DNA of 7,917 nucleotides, taken from NCBI GenBank assembly GCA_002378845.1, contig DFRY01000066.1, positions 52,946 to 60,862 of the forward strand. The letters run 5' to 3'. A model generated the notes under the pieces. The model worked only from the letters and a program-made list of their open reading frames with translations. It made no database searches and was not told the origin of the DNA. The translations under genes and the position numbers were made by a program. Shown piece by piece: positions 1 to 6,520 of the stretch. Position 1 is the stretch's first letter; the number at the start of each line of letters is the position of its first letter. Source of the stretch: Ruminococcaceae bacterium UBA3451. GTDB lineage: Bacteria; Bacillota; Clostridia; Oscillospirales; Acutalibacteraceae.

Positions 1-1248
1 CAGCAGGTTTTGTTCTGCGCAGACGCGTCCACCTTCGCGTTGTACCGCAGCAATACCGGCGAAATGATGGCCGAACAGCTTGCCAATGCGGATGCGGTCC
101 TATTTAACCGCTGCGAGGAAAAAACAGACAGCCTGAAATCCGGTGTAAAAGACCTGAACCGCAATGCGAAACTGTTTTACGAAGAAACCGAAGCACAGCC
201 GTTTCTGGATGAAATACTGAAAAAGGCCGGAGAAACCGAACTGCGCACACAGCGTTTGGGCGTTGGCGGCGCACTGGCGCTGATTCTGATTTGCCTTTCG
301 CTTCTCATCGCGAAGCTGCCTACCGTTACGCCCGTTTACTCTTTTGTAAAAAGCGTAAATACCGTATTTCTCGGAGTACTGCTGCAGGCGGTTCCTTTTT
401 TGCTGATCGGCGTACTGGTTTCCTCCGTTTTACAGGTGCTGATACCGGACGAGCGGCTTGCCTCGCTTTTTATCCGGCATCCGCTGCTCGGGTTCCCGCT
501 GGCTGTCGTCATGGGGGTCACGTTCCCTGTCTGTGACTGCGCCATGATGCCTATTACCTCGCGCCTGATCCGCAAGGGCGTTCCCCTGCCTCAGGCAATT
601 ACATTTATGCTTGCGTCCCCTGCCGTAAATCCGATTACATTCCTTTCTACGCTGTACGCTTTTCCGGAACAAAGGGAATACGCAGTGTACCGGCTTTTAC
701 TGGGCGTTGTGATTTCGCTGGCCGTTGGCCTGTTTCTTTCCGTTCGAAAAACCGATGCACAGGAAGTGCTGATTGACGGCGCTGCCGGCGCGTCGTGCTC
801 CAACGGGTACATGGGCAGCCTGAACTACACCGGTTCACTGGGCAAAGCGGAGGCCGTTTTCCGTCATGCCGGATTGGAGCTTTTAAACGTAGGCCGTTTC
901 ATCGTATGCGGCGCGCTGATTTCGGCCATCCTGCAAATTGCGCTGCCCGCTTCCGCCTTCCGGGGCGCGGGGAAAAGCATTGTGCTCCCCCTGCTCATTA
1001 TGTTCCTTGCTTCGTTCTTCATGTCCGTTTGTTCCACTTCCAACGCTTTTATTGCGCGAAGCTTTTTAAACTCGTTCCCGCTGCCCGCTATTATGGGATT
1101 TATCGTAATGGGGCCGATGTTCGACCTGAGCAATCTGTTCCTTTTGGGCAGCAGTTTCCGCAGAAAATTCATTGTTCAGCTCGTCGGAATTTTATTCGTA
1201 GTAGGATTTGCCGCCATGATGTTATTTTCCCTGCTTGTGCGCACATAA
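1..1248 (+). CDS. CobW/G3E GTPase-like domain fused to DUF318 (YcgR/YraQ-type) permease, 5' end outside the window
   Basis: The frame is open from base 1, so the start lies upstream; 415 residues are visible. Residues 1-75 resemble the second half of a CobW/COG0523 GTPase: an ADAST strand (8-12), a MAEQLANADAVLFNR helix-strand (23-37) and a degenerate G4 motif NRCE (36-39) instead of NKxD. The P-loop would lie upstream. From about residue 87 the protein is a multi-spanning permease. It has the family signature FPVCDCAMMP (175-184) followed by ASPAVNP (205-211), and the mirrored second-half motif SVCSTSNAF (342-350) with MGPMFDLSN. A separate permease start inside this frame is unlikely, because the ATG-ATG near base 64 has no ribosome binding site and would cut the GTPase-like part. 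DUF318 proteins are predicted permeases; COG0523 GTPases are metallochaperone-like. A metal-related transport role is inference. The next gene follows after 12 bp and is the family's usual partner. Confidence 0.85.
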   Translation, partial: QQVLFCADASTFALYRSNTGEMMAEQLANADAVLFNRCEEKTDSLKSGVKDLNRNAKLFYEETEAQPFLDEILKKAGETELRTQRLGVGGALALILICLSLLIAKLPTVTPVYSFVKSVNTVFLGVLLQAVPFLLIGVLVSSVLQVLIPDERLASLFIRHPLLGFPLAVVMGVTFPVCDCAMMPITSRLIRKGVPLPQAITFMLASPAVNPITFLSTLYAFPEQREYAVYRLLLGVVISLAVGLFLSVRKTDAQEVLIDGAAGASCSNGYMGSLNYTGSLGKAEAVFRHAGLELLNVGRFIVCGALISAILQIALPASAFRGAGKSIVLPLLIMFLASFFMSVCSTSNAFIARSFLNSFPLPAIMGFIVMGPMFDLSNLFLLGSSFRRKFIVQLVGILFVVGFAAMMLFSLLVRT

Positions 1249-1260
1249 AAGGAGGCTGCT

Positions 1261-2052
1261 ATGAGACGAAAAATTAACTTGGAAGTACTGATTCAGCTTT
1301 TCATTTTGCTTGGGTTGGCATTTCTTCTTCTGTTTGCCTTAATCACCGGAAAAGCACAGGATTACGTCCACCCCAGGCTGAACGGCTACCTGTGGTTTTC
1401 TGCCGCCGTGCTGTTTATTATTGGCTTTTTTCTTGCGCCGGGGCTTTTTAAGCCCAAACACAACACCAGTACCGCGAAATACTTTATCATCCTGTTCCCC
1501 ATGCTTACCGCCCTGCTTCTGCCGGTGGGTGAAGTGCAGAGCAAGGCCATTGCGCTTGGCGGTATTTCCACAACCGCTGTTCCGGCGGCACAGTCAAAGG
1601 GAACCGTTATTCCCGACACTGTCGCCCCAAAAGATGACATCGGTATTGATACCTCTTCTCAGTCGTCCGCCCTACAAGAGGATCCCGGCGGGGTAATCAA
1701 TATTACCGACGAGCAGTTTGCCGATTGGTACTCTAAGCTGAATAAAGACATGACGCAGTACGAGGGCAAAACCGTGCGATACAAAGGCCAGGTCTTCCGT
1801 ATGAATGACTTTGCGCAAAATGAATTTGTTCCGGTTCGTTATTCCATGGTTTGCTGTGCCGCTGACCTTCAGCCCTGCGGCATTCTCTGCCGCAGCGACG
1901 ATGCAAAATCACTGAAAAATGACGACTGGGTTTGGATTACGGGCAAAATCAAAATCGAAACATTTCAGGGACAAACCATGCCGGTCTGTTACGTGACCAA
2001 AATAGAAAAAGCGGAACCGGCCGCACAGAAATACGTTTACTTTACTTATTAA
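1261..2052 (+). CDS. TIGR03943/DUF1980 family protein (YcgQ-like), putative permease partner subunit
   Basis: This is a 263-residue membrane protein starting at ATG 1261 behind AAAAGGAGG (1247-1255), which overlaps the stop of the upstream permease gene; the two are surely cotranscribed. Hydrophobic segments lie near residues 10-29, 43-60 and 73-90. A low-complexity Ser/Thr/Ala/Pro linker (about 100-142) leads to a probably extracytoplasmic C-terminal domain of about 110 residues. That domain has the family hallmark YSMVCCAADLQPCG (194-207), with C198 and C199 plus further cysteines at 206, 210 and 243, and an OB-like run VRYKGQVFRM and DDWVWITGKI. The length fits the family. In Bacillus subtilis the homologous pair is YcgQ/YcgR. 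Biochemical function is not established. The cysteine-rich domain next to a CDC-motif permease and a COG0523-like domain suggests metal or thiol chemistry, which is inference. Confidence 0.88.
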   Translation: MRRKINLEVLIQLFILLGLAFLLLFALITGKAQDYVHPRLNGYLWFSAAVLFIIGFFLAPGLFKPKHNTSTAKYFIILFPMLTALLLPVGEVQSKAIALGGISTTAVPAAQSKGTVIPDTVAPKDDIGIDTSSQSSALQEDPGGVINITDEQFADWYSKLNKDMTQYEGKTVRYKGQVFRMNDFAQNEFVPVRYSMVCCAADLQPCGILCRSDDAKSLKNDDWVWITGKIKIETFQGQTMPVCYVTKIEKAEPAAQKYVYFTY

Positions 2053-2087
2053 AAAAGAGACTTCGGGAATTCCCGAAGTCTCTTTTT
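2052..2087. terminator. Bidirectional rho-independent terminator (perfect palindrome)
   Basis: An 18-bp arm (AAAAAGAGACTTCGGGAA) is followed directly by its exact reverse complement, giving a 36-bp perfect palindrome centred on GAATTC. The A-run on the left and T-run on the right make a U-tract in either direction. It begins on the last base of the YcgQ-like stop codon and ends 11 bp before the stop of the convergent acetyltransferase gene, so it can serve both transcripts. Confidence 0.92.
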
Positions 2088-2098
2088 GTACTGTGAAA

Positions 2099-2665
2099 CT
2101 ATTCCGCAGAATGTACCCTTTCCGCGTCCGCTTTTTCCAACGTGTAAAGGGCGGTTTCCAGTGCCCGACCGGCATCGTCAAAAATCAGCAATGCGGTTTC
2201 CTCCGCCCGAAACCCGCTTTTTTCCAAAAGCGAAACCGACTTTTTATTTTCTTTACACGGGGTTGCCGTAATCCGTTCCAGCTTCATACCATGAAATCCG
2301 TAATGAATTACGGATTTTAGCGCTTCCTGCATATACCCTTTCCCCTGATACGCAGGTAACAAATCATACCCTATTTCGGCACAGCAGCCGTTTTCGCTGA
2401 AATTCCAGTAGCAAATGCTGCCAAGAAACGTTTTCCCGTTCGTAAGAGTTATGGACCAAACAATGCTCTTTTTCCGCTCCAGATCACGATCGATTCGTTT
2501 AATGTACGCAGTTGCTTCCGAAACAGTTTTGTACTGCCGGATTCCCGTGTAGCGAATAACATTCGGGTCGGAGCGAAGCGCAAATATCCCTTCAGCGTCG
2601 GTTTGGCTCAACTTTCGCAGAGTCAGTCGGGGCGTTGTCAGCACCGGGAACGGAAGAAAATTCAA
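2099..2665 (-). CDS. GNAT-family N-acetyltransferase (RimJ/RimL-like, Acetyltransf_3 type)
   Basis: This 188-residue cytoplasmic protein opens with TTPRLTLRKLSQTDAEGIF (10-28), the typical RimJ/RimL-type start. The acetyl-CoA site is EIGYDLLPAYQGKGYMQEAL (97-116), with the Q-x-x-G-x-G/A-type loop QGKGYM at 107-112. ENKKSVSLLEKSGF (139-152) is the usual motif B. The family transfers acetyl from acetyl-CoA to an amino group of a protein N-terminus, antibiotic or metabolite; the substrate cannot be read here. The start is TTG: an in-frame TAG lies 18 bases upstream of it and AAAGGGG (2675-2681) sits 9 bases before the TTG. It is the last gene of the minus-strand group, 49 bp after the VanW-family gene, with no terminator between them. 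Confidence 0.9.
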   Translation of the reverse strand: MNFLPFPVLTTPRLTLRKLSQTDAEGIFALRSDPNVIRYTGIRQYKTVSEATAYIKRIDRDLERKKSIVWSITLTNGKTFLGSICYWNFSENGCCAEIGYDLLPAYQGKGYMQEALKSVIHYGFHGMKLERITATPCKENKKSVSLLEKSGFRAEETALLIFDDAGRALETALYTLEKADAERVHSAE

Positions 2666-2714
2666 AGCGGTCAGCCCCTTTCCCTAATGTTTAAAATCTG
2701 TTTTCGGGTAAATC

Positions 2715-3548
2715 TTACGCGGTCGATTCCGAAATCGGCAGCATGCTTGCATCATAAAGAACTTTTGCATGATTTTCTTTTATCAGCTCCCTTGTAAGGA
2801 GCTTTCCGGTTCTTCGGTCAACACATTCCCTGTAAATACGATTGTTGCGGTAAACCCCGTCCGGCTCTTTTGAAAAGAATTCATTTTCCGCCTTAATGTG
2901 GTACTTGTTCGGCAGTTCTTCACTGCAGCGCAGTTCACCGCACAAATATTCCTGTGTGGGATATACGATTAATTGGAAGGTGTTATCGGTCGTGTTTTTG
3001 AAGCGGTAATCCAGGTGGTTGTACATAATGGATGTACCTACCCCAAACGGAACCTGACGGCCGAAATCGGGGAATAAATCCAATCCGTCATGATGGTGGT
3101 ATTCCACAATCTGTAAAGGCGCATGCAGCACCATCCAGTGGATCAGATTTGTAAACTGGCACATACCGCCGCCGATGTCTTTCCCCACTTCTCCTTTGCT
3201 GATAGTCAATCCCTCGCGGTAACCTTTTCTGGCTGTGCAGGAACCGACCAGCCGCCAGAAGGAAAAACATTCTCCGGGGCGAATCAGCACATTGGTCACC
3301 TTCGGTGCGGCAAGGCTCAGGTTCACCGCCTTGTTTTCCTGCAACCGGGCATCCACGTCCCCAAGTGTTCGGCGAATCAGAGATTTATGCGAATAAATCA
3401 GCACCGGCAAGGGTTCTTTGCTTTTTGTCACCGCCAGCTTTTCAAAGCGAAACAGGTTGATAAGGCGACGCAGTAAACGGCACTTAAACAGGGATATTTG
3501 ATAGGTAAGCGGAGAAATCTCGCAAAAAAGTCTGCGCTGCTTTTTCAT
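2715..3548 (-). CDS. VanW-family protein
   Basis: This 277-residue protein has the VanW signature. FSFWRLVGSCTARKGYREGL (95-114) is followed by GGGMCQFTNLIHWMVLHAPL (126-145), then a His-rich HHHDGLDLFPDFGRQVPFG (151-169) and the strand-rich part FKNTTDNTFQL (183-193). The C-terminal 80 residues are polar and less distinctive. No signal peptide or membrane segment is clear; the N-terminus is basic (MKKQRR). ATG 3548 follows AAAGGGG (3557-3563) at 8 bases. VanW was named from VanB-type vancomycin clusters, where its role is unknown. Here no vanA/B/H/X ligase genes are present, so it should not be read as a resistance gene; the family is common in Clostridia. It lies 38 bp after the diguanylate cyclase gene, in the same direction. 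Confidence 0.92.
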   Translation of the reverse strand: MKKQRRLFCEISPLTYQISLFKCRLLRRLINLFRFEKLAVTKSKEPLPVLIYSHKSLIRRTLGDVDARLQENKAVNLSLAAPKVTNVLIRPGECFSFWRLVGSCTARKGYREGLTISKGEVGKDIGGGMCQFTNLIHWMVLHAPLQIVEYHHHDGLDLFPDFGRQVPFGVGTSIMYNHLDYRFKNTTDNTFQLIVYPTQEYLCGELRCSEELPNKYHIKAENEFFSKEPDGVYRNNRIYRECVDRRTGKLLTRELIKENHAKVLYDASMLPISESTA

Positions 3549-3586
3549 GCCAAACGCCCCTTTCTATGTTACCATGCGAACGATTC

Positions 3587-5119
3587 TTAGCTTTCAACCG
3601 CAATGGAACGGGCACAGTTCCGTCCGTCCGACTTCGCCTCATACAGCGCTTTATCCGCATATTTCAGAAAATAATCCAGGCTTTCCCCATTTACGGCTTC
3701 TACCCCGGTTATGCCCAAACTGGCCGTTACCTTAATTTCCTGATCTTCATGCACAATTTCCGCCGCAGATACATTGGACAAGATGCGCCCGGAAATTCTT
3801 CTGCAGTCTTCCGGCGTTGTTTCGGGAAAACAAATTACAAATTCTTCCCCGCCGTACCGGCCGAGAATGTCTGAAGAGCGAATCGAGGTGCGGCAAATAT
3901 CCGCTACCGTCTGAAGCACGGCATCTCCCGCCAAATGCCCGTAGTTGTCGTTTACCTGCTTGAAGAAGTCCAAATCCAGGATCACCATGGAAAGCGGATG
4001 ATGGTACCGCTTTGATTTTTCCAGTTCGTTGGAGCAAAGTTCCACAAAATATCTTCGGTTAAACACACCGGTCAGCGGGTCGCGGGAGGCGAGCAAATTC
4101 AATTCATCCATCATATCCATGTATTTGGTAATATCGGTCAGAGTAACAATGTAGCCGACTTCCCGGCCGTCTGATTCCGAAATTTTTACGGTATTCACTT
4201 TGTATGTACCCTTTGGTTCTTTTGTACTAAACTGGGACTCTTCTTCTTTCATAATAGAATTTACCAGTTCCTCATGCCCCGCAAACACCTTCCGGGCATC
4301 CCGGCAGGTACCGGACAAAACGGTACAAATCTGCGCGGCGGAAGGGTTAAAATCGATCACATTATAATCGGTGTCCAGTACAATTATCCCGTCGCCGGTT
4401 GATTCGAACACCTTGTCCCTCGCCAGCGGTTTGATATTGAGAAACTGGTACCGTAAAAAAGCGATAAAAAATAACATCAGAGAAGACGTTACCGCAAACG
4501 GGCCGTAATCAATATTAAGCGGAGAAAGATTTAGCAGGTCAAGAATAACGGTTGTCCAGGGGAGAAATGACGCAATGAGCATGAGCAGGCTCTGGCGGCG
4601 GATTGCGCCGATGGAGTTGCGGTACAGCTCCACATAAAGAAAGTTTGCTACAATAAAACAGAATGTAATGAAAAACACGTTAACCCAATACCATGGGCCT
4701 TTTTCAATAACCATAACCGGAAAATATTCGTTTGCAGTTAAACGGACACTTTTGTAAAACAGTTGATTTATATTGCTGGTATACCGAAATATAAATGTTA
4801 AAATCGGAATGAGAAAAAGACTCAGCTTTGTTATTAGGCGGATATGTTTATTGTTATACCGAAGAGAAAACATAACCCACAGCGCGGGAAGGAACGGAAG
4901 ACCTATGTATTGCACCAGATTCCAAAAAATCATATGTTCCAGCGTATTGCTGTACAATTCCATGGCATAACCAAAAGAATAAAAAGAAATGCTCAGGCTA
5001 AATAAAGAAAAATATCGGATTGCCGGATTGTGTTTTTGATAAATATAGATGGAGACTAAACCTGTAAACACAGCGGAAGCCATTAAAACCCCGCACAATA
5101 TAATTCGAAAATATTCCAT
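3587..5119 (-). CDS. Membrane-bound diguanylate cyclase: 7TM sensor - PAS - GGDEF
   Basis: The 510-residue protein has about seven hydrophobic helices (residues 5-225) resembling the histidine-kinase-type 7TM sensor (HisKA_7TM). A PAS domain follows (about 232-332; GDGIIVLDTDYNVIDFNPSA at 242-261), then a GGDEF domain (about 340-505). Catalytic features are intact: DLDFFKQVND (382-391) with metal-binding D382 and substrate-side N390 and D399, and the signature GGEEF at 423-427. The inhibitory I-site RSSD (414-417) lies five residues upstream, so feedback control by c-di-GMP is expected. No EAL or HD-GYP domain is present. Family knowledge: it condenses two GTP to c-di-GMP. The extracellular or membrane ligand is unknown. 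ATG 5119 follows AAAGGGG (5127-5133) at 7 bases. As the first gene of a run with VanW and GNAT genes, it may link c-di-GMP signalling to the envelope (inference). Confidence 0.93.
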   Translation of the reverse strand: MEYFRIILCGVLMASAVFTGLVSIYIYQKHNPAIRYFSLFSLSISFYSFGYAMELYSNTLEHMIFWNLVQYIGLPFLPALWVMFSLRYNNKHIRLITKLSLFLIPILTFIFRYTSNINQLFYKSVRLTANEYFPVMVIEKGPWYWVNVFFITFCFIVANFLYVELYRNSIGAIRRQSLLMLIASFLPWTTVILDLLNLSPLNIDYGPFAVTSSLMLFFIAFLRYQFLNIKPLARDKVFESTGDGIIVLDTDYNVIDFNPSAAQICTVLSGTCRDARKVFAGHEELVNSIMKEEESQFSTKEPKGTYKVNTVKISESDGREVGYIVTLTDITKYMDMMDELNLLASRDPLTGVFNRRYFVELCSNELEKSKRYHHPLSMVILDLDFFKQVNDNYGHLAGDAVLQTVADICRTSIRSSDILGRYGGEEFVICFPETTPEDCRRISGRILSNVSAAEIVHEDQEIKVTASLGITGVEAVNGESLDYFLKYADKALYEAKSDGRNCARSIAVES

Positions 5120-5131
5120 TGCTCTACCCCT

Positions 5132-5323
5132 TTAAATCACAAATGCCTTTTTATAGTACTGCAGTAATGTGAACAAATAAAGCAGAAAATAAATAAGAAA
5201 ATAAGAACTGGACACGGACATATAAATATATAATAACACTATTTTCGTTGAAAACAATACAAAATTTTCCAGATATGTATAAAAACCCGATTTAGTCTTT
5301 GCAATATGATGCCGTAACGCCAA
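5132..5323 (-). CDS. Doubtful 63-residue hydrophobic ORF upstream of the cyclase
   Basis: The ORF starts at TTG 5323 with a weak AGGA upstream (spacer 9) and ends with a TAA that overlaps the ribosome binding site of the cyclase gene 12 bp further on. The C-terminal half (residues 20-57) is strongly hydrophobic, rich in Leu, Tyr, Phe and Ile, and ends in YYKKAFVI. The arrangement would suit a translationally coupled leader peptide. However, AT-rich noncoding DNA readily gives hydrophobic translations like this, and I recognise no family. If a promoter sits near 5150-5177, as proposed, the ORF would lie largely upstream of the transcript. I think it is more likely not a gene. Confidence 0.15.
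   Translation of the reverse strand: MALRHHIAKTKSGFYTYLENFVLFSTKIVLLYIYMSVSSSYFLIYFLLYLFTLLQYYKKAFVI
5150..5177 (-). promoter_or_regulatory. Candidate promoter of the cyclase-VanW-GNAT group
   Basis: On the minus strand, TTTGTT (5177-5172) and TATAAA (5155-5150) are separated by 16 bp, about 30 bp before the cyclase start. The -35 match is weak. A 10-bp palindrome TACTGCAGTA (5157-5166) lies between the two boxes, where an operator could sit. This is a visual match only. Confidence 0.25.
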
Positions 5324-5396
5324 TATTCTTTTCCTAACGAATAGAATGGAATAGGTTGGAAAAATTATAAAGATTCCTTATTTAGTCAGAATACCT

Positions 5397-5402
5397 GAGG
5401 AG
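5397..5402 (+). promoter_or_regulatory. Ribosome binding site fixing a TTG start
   Basis: GAGGAG lies 8 bases before TTG 5411. An ATG at 5407-5409 is closer (4 bases) but is in another frame that stops after 16 codons. In the membrane-protein frame a TGA (5408-5410) directly precedes the TTG, so TTG 5411 is the only reasonable start unless the DNA carries an indel here. Confidence 0.6.
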
Positions 5403-5410
5403 TGTAATGA

Positions 5411-5914
5411 TTGGTTATTTTCATTCTTCTGCTTGTTTCTCTTTTTGCTTGCTTTAAATGGGGAGACTGGAAAAACTGGAAGTTGTATTACCCGACCCTG
5501 CTTTTCTATATATGCGGAAGCTTATTGGAAAACATTGTTACAAACCATAAAAATCTGTGGCTTTTTTACGGTTCGCACTCCACCGATATTTACATTGACT
5601 TAGTCTTTGATTTTCTTATTTTCCCTTGTTTGATCATCTTATTTTTATCAAACTATCCGCAAGAAAAACGAAAGCAATTCCTTCATGTTTTTATTTTTCT
5701 TTTGGTTATGTCCCTCGTCGAAGTAATCCTTTTCTTAAACGGAGATTTAACATATTATAACGGATGGAACGTCTTATGGTCTGTGTTCGTTTACATGGGC
5801 ATATTCCCCCTGCTGCGGATTCATTATCGAAATCCGCTTTTAGCATGGTTTATTCTGCTCGTATTAATAGCCGGAGGAATGATTTATTTTCAAATCCCCT
5901 TAAACAGCCTTTAA
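5411..5914 (+). CDS. Small multi-spanning membrane protein, CBO0543-family-like
   Basis: The 167-residue protein has about five hydrophobic segments (near residues 1-14, 27-40, 64-81, 90-108, 122-136 and 143-160, some short). Between them are short aromatic, charged loops such as KWGDWKNWKLYY (16-27) and NYPQEKRKQF (81-90). The layout, with FDFLIFPCLIILF followed by YPQEKRK and a VEVILF segment, recalls the CBO0543 family of uncharacterised Firmicute membrane proteins, which usually have 150-200 residues. No enzymatic motif is visible. It starts at TTG (see the binding site entry). The next gene begins 25 bp after the stop, and all three plus-strand membrane genes probably share a transcript. 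It is less similar to the following two proteins than they are to each other. The family call is from memory of the pattern; function is unknown. Confidence 0.72.
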   Translation: MVIFILLLVSLFACFKWGDWKNWKLYYPTLLFYICGSLLENIVTNHKNLWLFYGSHSTDIYIDLVFDFLIFPCLIILFLSNYPQEKRKQFLHVFIFLLVMSLVEVILFLNGDLTYYNGWNVLWSVFVYMGIFPLLRIHYRNPLLAWFILLVLIAGGMIYFQIPLNSL

Positions 5915-5939
5915 GAATAAAACGCAAAGGAGAAGTGTA

Positions 5940-6511
5940 ATGTTCGGGTTATCTTCAGTTCCGGAAGATGTGAATATACAAAAGCAATTGACAGACATGC
6001 ATATTAAAGAATGGCTGCAGGACGACGTATTTCATTTTCGCTGGTGGCTGCTGATTATTTTAATAATTGCTCTTGTTTTAGCGTGGTACATTTTGCTTGA
6101 TAAAGCAAGGATACGTGAGATTTGTCTGTATGTATTTCTGGCCGTCGTTTGTTTATGGGGATACACGAATACGGGGAAGAACTGACGTTATGGGATTACC
6201 CGACCGACATTATCCCGATTTTCCCGCCGCTGTCTTCCATTAACCTTTTGAGCCTTCCGTTAATTTATTCTTTGCTTTATCAGCACGCAAAAAATCAGAA
6301 GCAATTTCTAATCTCCGTTCTTATCGCAACTGCTGTGTTTTGTTTTATCCTGGAACCGATTTTGTCTTGGGCGGGGTTCTACAACCTGATTCACTGGAAT
6401 TACTTTTTCAGCTACCCAATTTACGTACTAGCCGCTGTTATCATAAAGGCTTTGACGATAAAAATAAACCGAATTACCGGCAAAAACAAAATTCAGGTAA
6501 GCGGGAAATAG
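5940..6511 (+). pseudogene. Frameshifted CBO0543-like membrane protein, tandem paralog of the next gene
   Basis: ATG 5940 follows AAAGGAGAAG (5926-5935). The first frame codes 74 sensible residues (EWLQDDVFHFRWWLL, LLDKARIREI) and then runs to a stop at 6185. The rest of the protein (HEYGEELTLWDYP onward) continues in the -1 frame to TAG 6511. Adding one G to the GGGG run at 6157-6160 rejoins both parts as CLWG-IHEYGEEL and gives 190 residues; the intact downstream paralog has 191. The paralog aligns without gaps across the break: 24 residues from REICLY to GEEL match NELILF to GEEL. Shared signatures are RWWLL, DKAR, GEELTLWDYP, FPP, SLP-YSL-YQ and LEP. Either the gene is broken, the base is an assembly error, or frameshifting rescues it. 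The reading after the break is undamaged, so the event is recent. Function is unknown. Confidence 0.85.
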
Positions 6512-6520
6512 AGGTTTACA

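Larger units (their letters stand above)
5120..5410. other. Divergent AT-rich intergenic region
   Basis: This 291-bp region separates the minus-strand cyclase group from the plus-strand membrane-protein group and must hold both promoters. It is very AT-rich (5221-5280 has 11 G or C in 60). On the plus strand there is a perfect TATAAT at 5229-5234, but its best -35 match (TGGACA, 5209-5214) is only 14 bp away. TTGGAA (5356-5361) has only a poor -10 (TATTTA, 5379-5384). No hairpin terminator or riboswitch is evident. A doubtful small ORF on the minus strand is listed separately. Confidence 0.5.

Noticed and set aside
795..1277. Plus-strand 160-codon open frame overlapping the permease gene
   Set aside because: It lies in another frame of a gene with clear family motifs, is rich in Arg, His, Pro and Cys, has no recognisable domain, and would overlap the start of the YcgQ-like gene.
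3123..3476. Plus-strand 117-codon open frame opposite the VanW-family gene
   Set aside because: It is the complementary shadow of the conserved VanW core (GGGMCQ and HHHDGLDLFPD region) and has no ribosome binding site or family resemblance.
2715..3548. Vancomycin resistance cluster
   Set aside because: Only a VanW-family gene is present. No D-Ala-D-Lac ligase, VanH, VanX, VanY or VanRS gene is in the window, and VanW homologs are widespread in Clostridia outside resistance clusters.
6151..6185. Programmed -1 ribosomal frameshift in the second membrane protein
   Set aside because: The zero-frame heptamer ATGGGGA does not fit X_XXY_YYZ, no strong downstream hairpin is apparent, and the intact paralog is colinear without any shift, so simple loss of a G is the better explanation.
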